Shown here in pieces: positions 1 to 6,203 of a DNA stretch of 17,726 nt. Position numbers and translations under genes: made by a program. Under the pieces are notes generated by a model, which had not been told where the DNA came from, did not search any database, and saw only the letters and a list, made by a program, of their open reading frames with translations. Source of the stretch: Hyphomicrobiales bacterium (lineage in GTDB: Bacteria; Pseudomonadota; Alphaproteobacteria; Rhizobiales; Beijerinckiaceae); assembly GCA_900299065.1 (NCBI GenBank), contig OMIJ01000067.1:1-17726 (forward strand). The letters run 5' to 3'. Position 1 is the first letter of the stretch. Each line of letters opens with the position of its first letter.

Positions 1-726
1 CTGGTCAATGCCCGCAAACCTGATGCGATTACCTTCTCCGGTGGCGTATCGGAATATGTCTATGGTTTGCAAACTCAGGGCTTTGGTGATCTGGGCCCGC
101 GCCTTGCCAAAGCCATCAAGAGCCGAATTGAAGCCTGGGGCGTGGCGATTGAAAAACCCGATCAAGGCATTCGCGCCACTGTTGTGGGCGCGTCGCAATA
201 TACAATTCAGGTGAGCGGCAGCACGATTTTTGTGGCGCCTCATGATGTTTTGCCCGTGCGCAATGTGCCGGTGGTCGTTCCTGATCTGCCATTATCCGAA
301 GAGGTGATTGATCCGCAGGCTGTCGCACAGAGCGTGCGTCAGGCCCTGCGGCGTCTTGATCTGCATGAAGGCGAGCAATCGGTCGCACTTTGTTATCGCT
401 GGGAGGGCTCAGCCACTTTTGGTCGTCTCGATGCCTTTTGCCGTGGCATTTGCCTAGGTCTGTCGAAACAATTGGAGAAAGGATTTCCGCTCATATTGGT
501 GGGAGATGGCGATATTGGCGGGTTGGTCGGTATTCATGCTTTGGAAGAAACCAAGCTCACCAATCCGATTGTTTCAATTGATGGCATTATCCTCAAAGAG
601 TTTGATTTCATCGACATTGGAGCATTGCTGGAGTCTTCAGGTGCTGTGCCTGTTGTGATCAAATCTCTGGTCTTCCCGACATCTACCGCTTTGGGTCGCG
701 CCGATCCAACTCTAGCTAGTTCCTGA
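1..726 (+). CDS. eutA: Ethanolamine ammonia-lyase reactivating factor EutA, C-terminal part (5' end outside window)
   Basis: The reading frame is open from the first base and ends at TGA 724-726, giving 241 visible residues. EutA of enteric bacteria is about 467 residues, so roughly the C-terminal half is present. EutA is the ATP-dependent chaperone that exchanges damaged adenosylcobalamin on ethanolamine ammonia-lyase (EutBC). It belongs to the actin/Hsp70-like ATPase fold. Visible family signatures are the glycine-rich segment TFSGGVSEYVYG near the start and the characteristic GASQYTIQVSGSTIF stretch about 60 residues in. I recognise these from memory of EutA and did not align them. The next gene on the same strand is a peptidase rather than eutB or eutC, so the enzyme genes must lie upstream or elsewhere. 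No frameshift is seen. Confidence 0.85.
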   Translation: MVNARKPDAITFSGGVSEYVYGLQTQGFGDLGPRLAKAIKSRIEAWGVAIEKPDQGIRATVVGASQYTIQVSGSTIFVAPHDVLPVRNVPVVVPDLPLSEEVIDPQAVAQSVRQALRRLDLHEGEQSVALCYRWEGSATFGRLDAFCRGICLGLSKQLEKGFPLILVGDGDIGGLVGIHALEETKLTNPIVSIDGIILKEFDFIDIGALLESSGAVPVVIKSLVFPTSTALGRADPTLASS

Positions 727-730
727 GCTG

Positions 731-1681
731 ATGAGTCGCTTTATTGGCGAGCTTTATCTCCCATTAAAGACCTATGATAAGGGCTGGCTCGATGTCGGGG
801 ATGGCCATCACATCTTTTGGGAAGTCAGCGGCAATCCGCAAGGCAAGCCTGCCGTTTTTTTACATGGCGGGCCGGGCGGTGCTTGCCATGCTGATCATAG
901 GCGCTTGTTCAATCCTGCCGTTTACAAGATCATTTTATTTGACCAGCGCGGCTGCGGCAGATCCATTCCAAATGCCGGACTTGAGGCTAATACAACAGCA
1001 CATCTTGTAGCTGATCTGGAGCGCTTGCGCCTGCATTTGAATGTGGAGCGCTGGCTCATTCTGGGTGGCTCATGGGGCGCGACTTTGGCACTGCTCTATG
1101 CTCAGGCTTTTCCCCAACATGTGGAAGCCTTAGTGCTGCGCGGCGTTTTCACTGGCCGCCAAAGCGAACTCGATTGGCTCTATCGCTACGGGGCCTCGCA
1201 AATCTATCCCGATGCCTGGCAGAGATTTATCGATCCCATTCCCGAAGCCGAGCGACATGATCTGATCAGCGCCTATTACCAACGCCTGACCGAAAGTACG
1301 ATGGAACAACGCATTCATTTTGCCAAAGCCTGGTGCGCCTGGGAGGCCGAGTTGATGAGTGTGACCCCGAGACCAGAAAGGCTCACACTTGATGCTGACC
1401 AGAGTCTGGCTCTGGCCCGCATCGAAACGCATTATTTTGTTCATCAAACCTTCCTTGCCGAGGGGCAAATTCTGGCTGCGACGCAGGCTATCGCGCATAT
1501 TCCCTGTATTATTGTGCAGGGCCGTCAGGATATGGTGACACCTCCGGCAACGGCCTGGAGCCTGCATCGCGCTTTGCCCGAATCGCAATTGCATCTGGTT
1601 GCCGGCGCGGCTCACGCAACCTCCGAGCCCGGCATATTGTCGCGGCTGATTGATGCTACGGATTACTTTGCCAATTTGTAA
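731..1681 (+). CDS. pip: Prolyl aminopeptidase (proline iminopeptidase, peptidase family S33)
   Basis: This 316-residue cytoplasmic alpha/beta hydrolase should remove N-terminal proline from peptides. The length is normal for the family. It has the oxyanion-hole motif HGGPGG at residues 45-50, the strongly diagnostic DQRGCGRS at 71-78, and the nucleophile elbow GGSWG at 112-116 with Ser114. Asp267 in GRQDMVTP and His295 in GAAHA complete the triad. No signal peptide is seen. The ATG lies only 4 nt after the eutA stop and I see no good Shine-Dalgarno sequence, so translation is probably coupled to eutA. A functional link to ethanolamine use is not obvious and the pairing may be fortuitous. Confidence 0.93.
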   Translation: MSRFIGELYLPLKTYDKGWLDVGDGHHIFWEVSGNPQGKPAVFLHGGPGGACHADHRRLFNPAVYKIILFDQRGCGRSIPNAGLEANTTAHLVADLERLRLHLNVERWLILGGSWGATLALLYAQAFPQHVEALVLRGVFTGRQSELDWLYRYGASQIYPDAWQRFIDPIPEAERHDLISAYYQRLTESTMEQRIHFAKAWCAWEAELMSVTPRPERLTLDADQSLALARIETHYFVHQTFLAEGQILAATQAIAHIPCIIVQGRQDMVTPPATAWSLHRALPESQLHLVAGAAHATSEPGILSRLIDATDYFANL

Positions 1682-1858
1682 GCAGACCCAGCCACCTTCC
1701 TTTGAAATCCAAAGTGTTTCCATGGCCAGCCCGGCTTATCCCGGCTCCACAAAATCTCTTTGACAGGGGTGACTTTCTCACCCATTCGTGGATGAATAGA
1801 CGAAGGCCGAGGATCTCTAAGGATCCCTCAGGTCCAGTTATCAGGAGGAAGAAGGCTC
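1682..1858 (+). promoter_or_regulatory. Intergenic leader of the seven-gene catabolic operon, with an inverted repeat
   Basis: This 177-nt gap separates pip from the operon that starts at 1859 and is the most likely place for its promoter. A consensus -35 hexamer TTGACA lies at 1760-1765. No good -10 sits at the usual spacing (TGAATA at 1793-1798 is too far). Directly after the hexamer is a perfect inverted repeat, GGGTGA (1767-1772), five bases, then TCACCC (1778-1783), placed where a repressor would block polymerase. A strong Shine-Dalgarno AGGAGG lies at 1843-1848, 10 nt before the ATG. The promoter call is tentative. Confidence 0.4.
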
Positions 1859-2224
1859 ATGGCTGAGCAATTTGTTGGCAAGGCTGCCGAGTTCGAGGAA
1901 GGCGGGCGGAGAATTATTCGACTGGGGCAAGATGAAGTCGGCATTTTCAAACATGAAGGCGAATATTTCGCTTACAGCAATTATTGCCTGCATCAGGGCG
2001 GGCCGGCCTGCGAAGGCCTAACCATTGCCCGCGTGATGGAGAAATTGCGCGAGGATAAGACCTCTATGGGACTTTATTTCTCCGAGACTGATATGAATTT
2101 CGTCTGCCCCTGGCATGGCTATGAATATGACATGCGCACGGGTGAGTGCATCTCTGATCGCACGATCAAACTTAAGCGCTATCAGGTGCAGCAAAAGGGA
2201 GATGACCTCTATGTCATTGGCTAA
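1859..2224 (+). CDS. Rieske-type [2Fe-2S] ferredoxin-like protein with an extended inter-motif region
   Basis: This is a 121-residue soluble protein. The cluster ligands are visible as C43-L-H45 and C83-P-W-H86, the CxH and CxxH pairs of Rieske domains, followed by the usual GYEYD-TGEC segment. The two pairs are 37 residues apart, whereas soluble Rieske ferredoxins usually have about 15-17. The extra stretch (about residues 52-78) is rich in charged residues. No membrane segment or signal is seen. The likely role is electron transfer to an oxygenase or another redox partner, but no such oxygenase lies in the same operon. It is the first gene of the cluster, with a strong ribosome site at 1843-1848. 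Its 3' end overlaps the next gene by 14 nt. Confidence 0.88.
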   Translation: MAEQFVGKAAEFEEGGRRIIRLGQDEVGIFKHEGEYFAYSNYCLHQGGPACEGLTIARVMEKLREDKTSMGLYFSETDMNFVCPWHGYEYDMRTGECISDRTIKLKRYQVQQKGDDLYVIG

Positions 2225-2693
2225 AGCCAAGACGAAAGTCACCCCCAAAGCAAAAGCTAAGTCAAAAGCTGGCGGCAAAAAGCAAACGCGCAATCCGGCC
2301 AAGACATCGGCACAATCTTCCTTGCAGAAGAAGTCAGCTGCACAGAAGATTGCTGTGACAAAATCTGGTTCACGCAAATTGCAAAAGACCAGCTTGCCCC
2401 AAACAGCAAGATCTCACCTCAATACACAGGCGCGCGATCTGGCGCTGGCCCTGCAAGCTGCTTTTAGAGCCGGGACATTGAATGACATTGAGACCGGCGT
2501 GCAGCAAAGTTTGATGGGCGCATTGATTAAAATTTATGCGGCTCAAATTGAGGATGGCGCCAAACATTCAATTGTCGGAGGCCGCACGGCCCTCACCTCA
2601 ACAGATGCAATGATTGCCTGCCATTCCCTGCTCAAAGCGGTTGATCTGCAAGTGTTTGATCTGGGTGTATGGCAGAGCTGGACGGGACGATAG
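2211..2693 (+). CDS. Small protein of unknown function with a lysine-rich, acid-free N-terminal tail
   Basis: This 160-residue protein is not one I recognise. Residues 1-75 contain about 16 lysines and no aspartate or glutamate, with repeated K-A-K steps like histone-H1-type or AlgP-like tails. Residues 76-160 look like a folded, mostly helical domain ending in LQVFDLGVWQSWTG. I chose ATG 2211 over the in-frame ATG 2202 because the AAGGGA at 2195-2200 sits 10 nt before 2211 but only 1 nt before 2202. The start lies inside the Rieske gene, so the two are translationally coupled and probably act together. The tail could bind nucleic acid, a polyanion or the acidic face of a partner. It could also be a disordered linker. 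Function is unknown. Confidence 0.75.
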   Translation: MSLAKAKTKVTPKAKAKSKAGGKKQTRNPAKTSAQSSLQKKSAAQKIAVTKSGSRKLQKTSLPQTARSHLNTQARDLALALQAAFRAGTLNDIETGVQQSLMGALIKIYAAQIEDGAKHSIVGGRTALTSTDAMIACHSLLKAVDLQVFDLGVWQSWTGR

Positions 2694-2748
2694 AGACTTT
2701 GAACTTCATATAAATGCGTTTAACGCAATATTTGATCAGGAGACAAAC

Positions 2749-3990
2749 ATGGATCTCATAGCTGACCGCGGACGCCGTGTGACCGTCGAGGAATTAAACA
2801 CGACTAAATTGCTTGCCCATGCCACAGAACAGGCCAAAGCGCGCAAATATCAGGACATGCTGATCGTCGATTGCGATGCGCATCATTACGAGACCGAGAA
2901 TTTCAAAGAAATTGTCGAGTTCATGGAAAATGACGTATTCAGGCAATTGACCAAATCGGGAATGAAAAAGGCCCGCCACAGTATTGTTCCGGGAAATATC
3001 GGGTTTCAGGATATGGGGGGACGCGTGACACGCTATCCTCTTCGCTCTTCTGAAAAAACAGACGGTGATCGTCAGCGCGATGTGCAATTGGGCGAGCGCT
3101 GGATGGATGCGATGGGCGTTGATTATTCCTGCCTGTTTCCCACTGGCATGCTCAACATTGGCCTGCATCCGCTCAAGGAAATGGAAAACGAATTATGCTG
3201 GTCCTATAATCGCTGGCTGACAGAAAAGGTTCTGCCCGAGACAGGCGGGCGCATGTATTCCATGTTGTCGCTGCCCTTCAGCGATCCTGATGAATGTTTG
3301 CGTCAAGTCGAGACCTTTGGCGGGCGTAAACATGTGACTGGCTTTATGGTCACGACAGTCCGCTCGGATACGCCTGTGCATGCCAATCCCTATATGAAGG
3401 TTTACCGCGCCATTGAAGAGCGCGGCTTGAGCATAGCCTTCCACTCAGGCCCCAATTGGGGTGAGTCCATGTTCAAGAGCTGCAATCGCTTCCTCGCTGT
3501 GCATGCGCTTGGCTTCAGCTTTTATAATATTCTCCATTGCACGAATTGGGTGGTGAATGGTCTAGGCGAGCGTTTCCCCAAGCTGCCTGTGATGTGGGTT
3601 GAGGCCGGCCTGTCCTGGATTCCCTTCCTGATGCAAAGGCTCGATCATGAATATATGCTGCGCCCATCCGAATGTCCGCTGCTGAAGAAAAAGCCATCGG
3701 ATTATATGCGCGATATGTATTATTCGACGCAGCCGATGGAAATTCAGGATATGGAAGCACTCGAATGCACATTCCGCATGATGAATGCGGAAACACAGCT
3801 CATGTATGCATCTGATTATCCGCATTGGGACTTCGATCTGCCCTCCACGATTTATGATCTGCCCTTCCTTACCGATAAGGCCAGACATAATATTTTGGGC
3901 GGGACAGCGGCGCGTTTGTTTGGCCTGCAGCCACGCAATGAAGCGCAAAAGCAAAATCTGATCAAATATGGCAATTATCGCCCCGCTTGA
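2749..3990 (+). CDS. Amidohydrolase family 2 (Amidohydro_2) metal-dependent hydrolase or decarboxylase
   Basis: This 413-residue protein is of the ACMSD / LigW / gamma-resorcylate decarboxylase type within the amidohydrolase superfamily. The first strand carries the metal-binding motif DCDAHHYE (residues 41-48). FHSG at 231-234 supplies the next histidine ligand, and YASDYPHWD at 353-361 carries the terminal Asp356 typical of this family. HCTNW at 263-267 is a further candidate active-site segment. Members usually decarboxylate aromatic or unsaturated acids, or hydrolyse C-C or amide bonds. The start ATG 2749 follows AGGAGA at 2738-2743. A longer upstream frame exists but overlaps the previous gene and lacks a ribosome site. 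The operon position suggests a core catabolic step. The substrate is unknown. Confidence 0.85.
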   Translation: MDLIADRGRRVTVEELNTTKLLAHATEQAKARKYQDMLIVDCDAHHYETENFKEIVEFMENDVFRQLTKSGMKKARHSIVPGNIGFQDMGGRVTRYPLRSSEKTDGDRQRDVQLGERWMDAMGVDYSCLFPTGMLNIGLHPLKEMENELCWSYNRWLTEKVLPETGGRMYSMLSLPFSDPDECLRQVETFGGRKHVTGFMVTTVRSDTPVHANPYMKVYRAIEERGLSIAFHSGPNWGESMFKSCNRFLAVHALGFSFYNILHCTNWVVNGLGERFPKLPVMWVEAGLSWIPFLMQRLDHEYMLRPSECPLLKKKPSDYMRDMYYSTQPMEIQDMEALECTFRMMNAETQLMYASDYPHWDFDLPSTIYDLPFLTDKARHNILGGTAARLFGLQPRNEAQKQNLIKYGNYRPA

Positions 3991-4034
3991 ATGAGCCCGG
4001 ATCTATTCACACCACACATATGCAGGAGAGAAGC

Positions 4035-5075
4035 ATGGCAAAGATTACGAAACTGAGCCTGGCCTGTTCTCTCTTGTTCACGAGCGCCTCATTTGCGCAG
4101 GCACAGGAGGCGTTGGCCCAATTCTACAAAGGCAAAACTGTCTATGTGGTGATTGGATCGGCAGCGGGTGGCGGATTTGATACTTATGGTCGCCTTATTG
4201 CTCGCCATATTGGCAAGCATATACCGGGCAATCCCAATGTGGTGCCGCAGAATATGCCGGGGGCTGGGGGCAGCGCCGCAGCCACGCATGTGGCGACCGT
4301 TGCTGCACAGGATGGCACCTATATTGGCGCTGTTCATCCTGCCGTCATTATGGATCCAGTTTTGGGCGATCGCAGCAAAAGCAAATTTGATGTTACAAAG
4401 CTCAATTGGATTGGCAGCGCCAATAGTGACACTTATGTCTGCGTGTTGCGGGCCGATGCAAAGGTCAAAAGCTTTGCCGATGCGCAATCCATGGAAGTGA
4501 TATTGGGCGCAAGTTCTGATGCGGCCTCGACGCGCGAATTTCCAACCCTGCTCAACAATGTGCTGGGCACAAAATTCAAACTCGTGGCTGGCTATAGCGG
4601 CAATCGCGAGGTCATGCTGGCGGTAGATAAAAACGAAGTGCAAGGCATTTGCGGGGCGGGCTGGTCGAGTGTTCTGGCGGTGCGCTCGCAATGGTTCAAA
4701 GACGGGACTGTGAATGTTCTTGCGCAGGAGAATATTGCAGGCCATCCCGATCTCAACAAGCAGGGCATTCCCAAGACAATTGATTTTGCCAAAACTCCAG
4801 AGCAAAAGCAGATCCTGGAATTATACTATAATCAGGAGACATTCGGCCGCCCTTATATGATGGGCCAGAATGTGCCCAAGGACAGGGTGGAGGCCATTCG
4901 CGCCGCTTTTATCATGGCCTTGAAAGATCCCGACCTATTGGCCGAGGCAAAAAAATCCAATCTGGATATTGAAATGCTGGATGGTGCCGCGCTGCAAAAG
5001 ATCGTGGAGAATATTTTCGCCCTTGACCAGAGCGTCATTGACAAGACCAAAAAGGCATTGGGCTACGAAAAATAG
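4035..5075 (+). CDS. Periplasmic solute receptor of the TctC/Bug family
   Basis: This 346-residue secreted receptor belongs to the family that feeds tripartite tricarboxylate transporters. The N-terminus is a Sec signal peptide: MAKITK, a hydrophobic core, then SFAQA with likely cleavage after residue 23. The mature protein has the family's beta-strand YVVIGSAAGGGFDTYGR and the NMPGAGG segment that contacts the ligand carboxylate. Length matches the family (about 320-350). Ligands are generally carboxylic acids. ATG 4035 was chosen because it carries AGGAGA at 4024-4029 and gives a clean signal peptide. The in-frame start at 3987 would place 16 extra residues ahead of it. No TctA or TctB membrane gene is present nearby. 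Confidence 0.88.
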   Translation: MAKITKLSLACSLLFTSASFAQAQEALAQFYKGKTVYVVIGSAAGGGFDTYGRLIARHIGKHIPGNPNVVPQNMPGAGGSAAATHVATVAAQDGTYIGAVHPAVIMDPVLGDRSKSKFDVTKLNWIGSANSDTYVCVLRADAKVKSFADAQSMEVILGASSDAASTREFPTLLNNVLGTKFKLVAGYSGNREVMLAVDKNEVQGICGAGWSSVLAVRSQWFKDGTVNVLAQENIAGHPDLNKQGIPKTIDFAKTPEQKQILELYYNQETFGRPYMMGQNVPKDRVEAIRAAFIMALKDPDLLAEAKKSNLDIEMLDGAALQKIVENIFALDQSVIDKTKKALGYEK

Positions 5076-5167
5076 GCTCTATTTTGTCCAAAAACCCCTT
5101 CAACGGGCGCCTGCACTTGACCCCAAAGCCGCAGAATGTTTGATAGACTTTCAGATGCGCCAAGGCT

Positions 5168-5194
5168 TTGACGGCCAGGGGCAGGATGTAAAAT
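5168..5194 (+). promoter_or_regulatory. Candidate internal promoter before the HCHL-like gene
   Basis: The 141-nt gap between the receptor gene and the HCHL-like gene contains TTGACG (5168-5173) and TAAAAT (5189-5194), close to sigma-70 -35 and -10 hexamers but with only 15 nt between them. If used, transcription would start about 16 nt before the ATG. The short spacer makes this weak evidence. Confidence 0.27.
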
Positions 5195-5216
5195 TAATTT
5201 GACCATGGGAGCAAAT

Positions 5217-6044
5217 ATGTCGGCTGATGTCATTACTCTGGAAAACGTCAAAATCGAACGCGATGGCGGCGTCACTTTCATCATTCTGAACCGTCCAGAG
5301 AAGCGCAATGCCATGTCGCCCCAATTGCACATGGATATGTGCGAAGCGCTCGATTGGGCCGAAATGGACGACCAGACCAAGGTTGTGGTGATTACTGGCG
5401 CTGGCGGCAATTTCTGCGCCGGACAGGATCTCAAGCTTTATTTCCGTGGCACGGAAGATGATCCCAAGGCGCGTGTGCGCGCCCGTCGCGCAGCCCATAC
5501 CTGGCGTTGGGATCGTTTGTCGGCTTTCCCCAAAGCGACCATTGCCATGGTCCATGGCTATTGCTTTGGCGGTGGCTTCACACCCGTGATTGCCTGCGAT
5601 TTTGCCATTGCAGCTGACAATGCCACTTTTGGCCTGTCGGAAGTCAATTGGGGCATTATTCCTGGCGGTCTCGTCGCCTGGGCGGTGACCAATGTGCTGG
5701 GCTATCGTGATGCGATTTATTATTCGGTGACGGGTGATCAATTCAGCGGCAAGGAAGCGGCCGCTATGAAATTCGTCAATAAATCCGTACCCGTCGAGCA
5801 ATTGCGTGAAGAGACTATGGCGCTCGCCCGCAAGCTGGAAGCCAAGAGCCCCGCTGCTGTCAAATATACCAAGGAAGCTGTGCGCAGCGTACGCGGCATG
5901 TCCAAAGATCAGGCGCTCGATTATCTCAATGTGAAGAGCGATGCGCTCAAGCTCAATGATCCTGAAAAGGGCCGCGCCAAGGCGATGACACAATTCCTCG
6001 ACGAGAAAGTGTTCAAACCCGGCCTTGGTGAATTCAAGCGCTGA
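5217..6044 (+). CDS. Enoyl-CoA hydratase/isomerase-family protein, homologue of p-hydroxycinnamoyl-CoA hydratase-lyase (HCHL)
   Basis: This 275-residue crotonase-fold protein is one residue shorter than Pseudomonas HCHL, which cleaves feruloyl-CoA to vanillin and acetyl-CoA. Resemblance runs end to end: NRPEKRNAMSP (25-35), GYCFGGGFTP (114-123), FGLSEVNWGI (138-147) and the C-terminal QFLDEK-KPGL-KR ending. Against HCHL as I remember it, the catalytic glutamate (Glu143) is Glu142 and Tyr75 is retained, but Ser123 is Thr122 and Tyr239 is Asn238. The last tyrosine helps hold the phenol hydroxyl, so the acyl group may differ. ATG 5217 has GGGAG at 5207-5211. Starts at 5205 or 5199 are possible but lack a ribosome site. 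No CoA ligase is encoded nearby. Confidence 0.85.
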   Translation: MSADVITLENVKIERDGGVTFIILNRPEKRNAMSPQLHMDMCEALDWAEMDDQTKVVVITGAGGNFCAGQDLKLYFRGTEDDPKARVRARRAAHTWRWDRLSAFPKATIAMVHGYCFGGGFTPVIACDFAIAADNATFGLSEVNWGIIPGGLVAWAVTNVLGYRDAIYYSVTGDQFSGKEAAAMKFVNKSVPVEQLREETMALARKLEAKSPAAVKYTKEAVRSVRGMSKDQALDYLNVKSDALKLNDPEKGRAKAMTQFLDEKVFKPGLGEFKR

Positions 6045-6116
6045 ACCTGACTTTGCGCCATATCAAGCCGGTCTGTCTGTCAAGTTAGTAGACATAAAGC
6101 AGATTTAAAATCCTAA

Positions 6117-6140
6117 GGCGGGACGCCCCAAGCGCCCGCC
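6117..6140 (+). other. GC-rich stem-loop between the HCHL-like gene and the ABC permease
   Basis: Arms GGCGGG (6117-6122) and CCCGCC (6135-6140) pair, and inside them CGC (6124-6126) pairs with GCG (6132-6134) across a one-base bulge, closing a CCCAA loop. No run of T follows on the plus strand, so it is not a standard terminator. It could be an attenuator, an mRNA-stability element or a processing site that sets the expression level of the downstream genes. It lies 63 nt before the permease start. A -10-like TAAAAT is at 6106-6111, without a -35. Confidence 0.5.
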
Positions 6141-6203
6141 TGAAGCAAATCAGACGATCTGGTACACGCGACCGAACCCTTCGCCCAGCGTGAGAATGTC
6201 GAC

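Noticed and set aside
1130..1723. A 197-codon minus-strand frame opposite the prolyl aminopeptidase
   Set aside because: Shadow of a gene whose catalytic triad and length are all in place.
4089..4805. A 238-codon minus-strand frame opposite the TctC/Bug receptor gene
   Set aside because: Antisense shadow; it has no family motifs and the opposite strand has a signal peptide and full receptor homology.
5151..5993. A 280-codon open frame on the minus strand opposite the HCHL-like gene
   Set aside because: It is fully antisense to a well-supported gene, has no recognisable domain and no ribosome site, and its composition is what complementing a coding strand would give.
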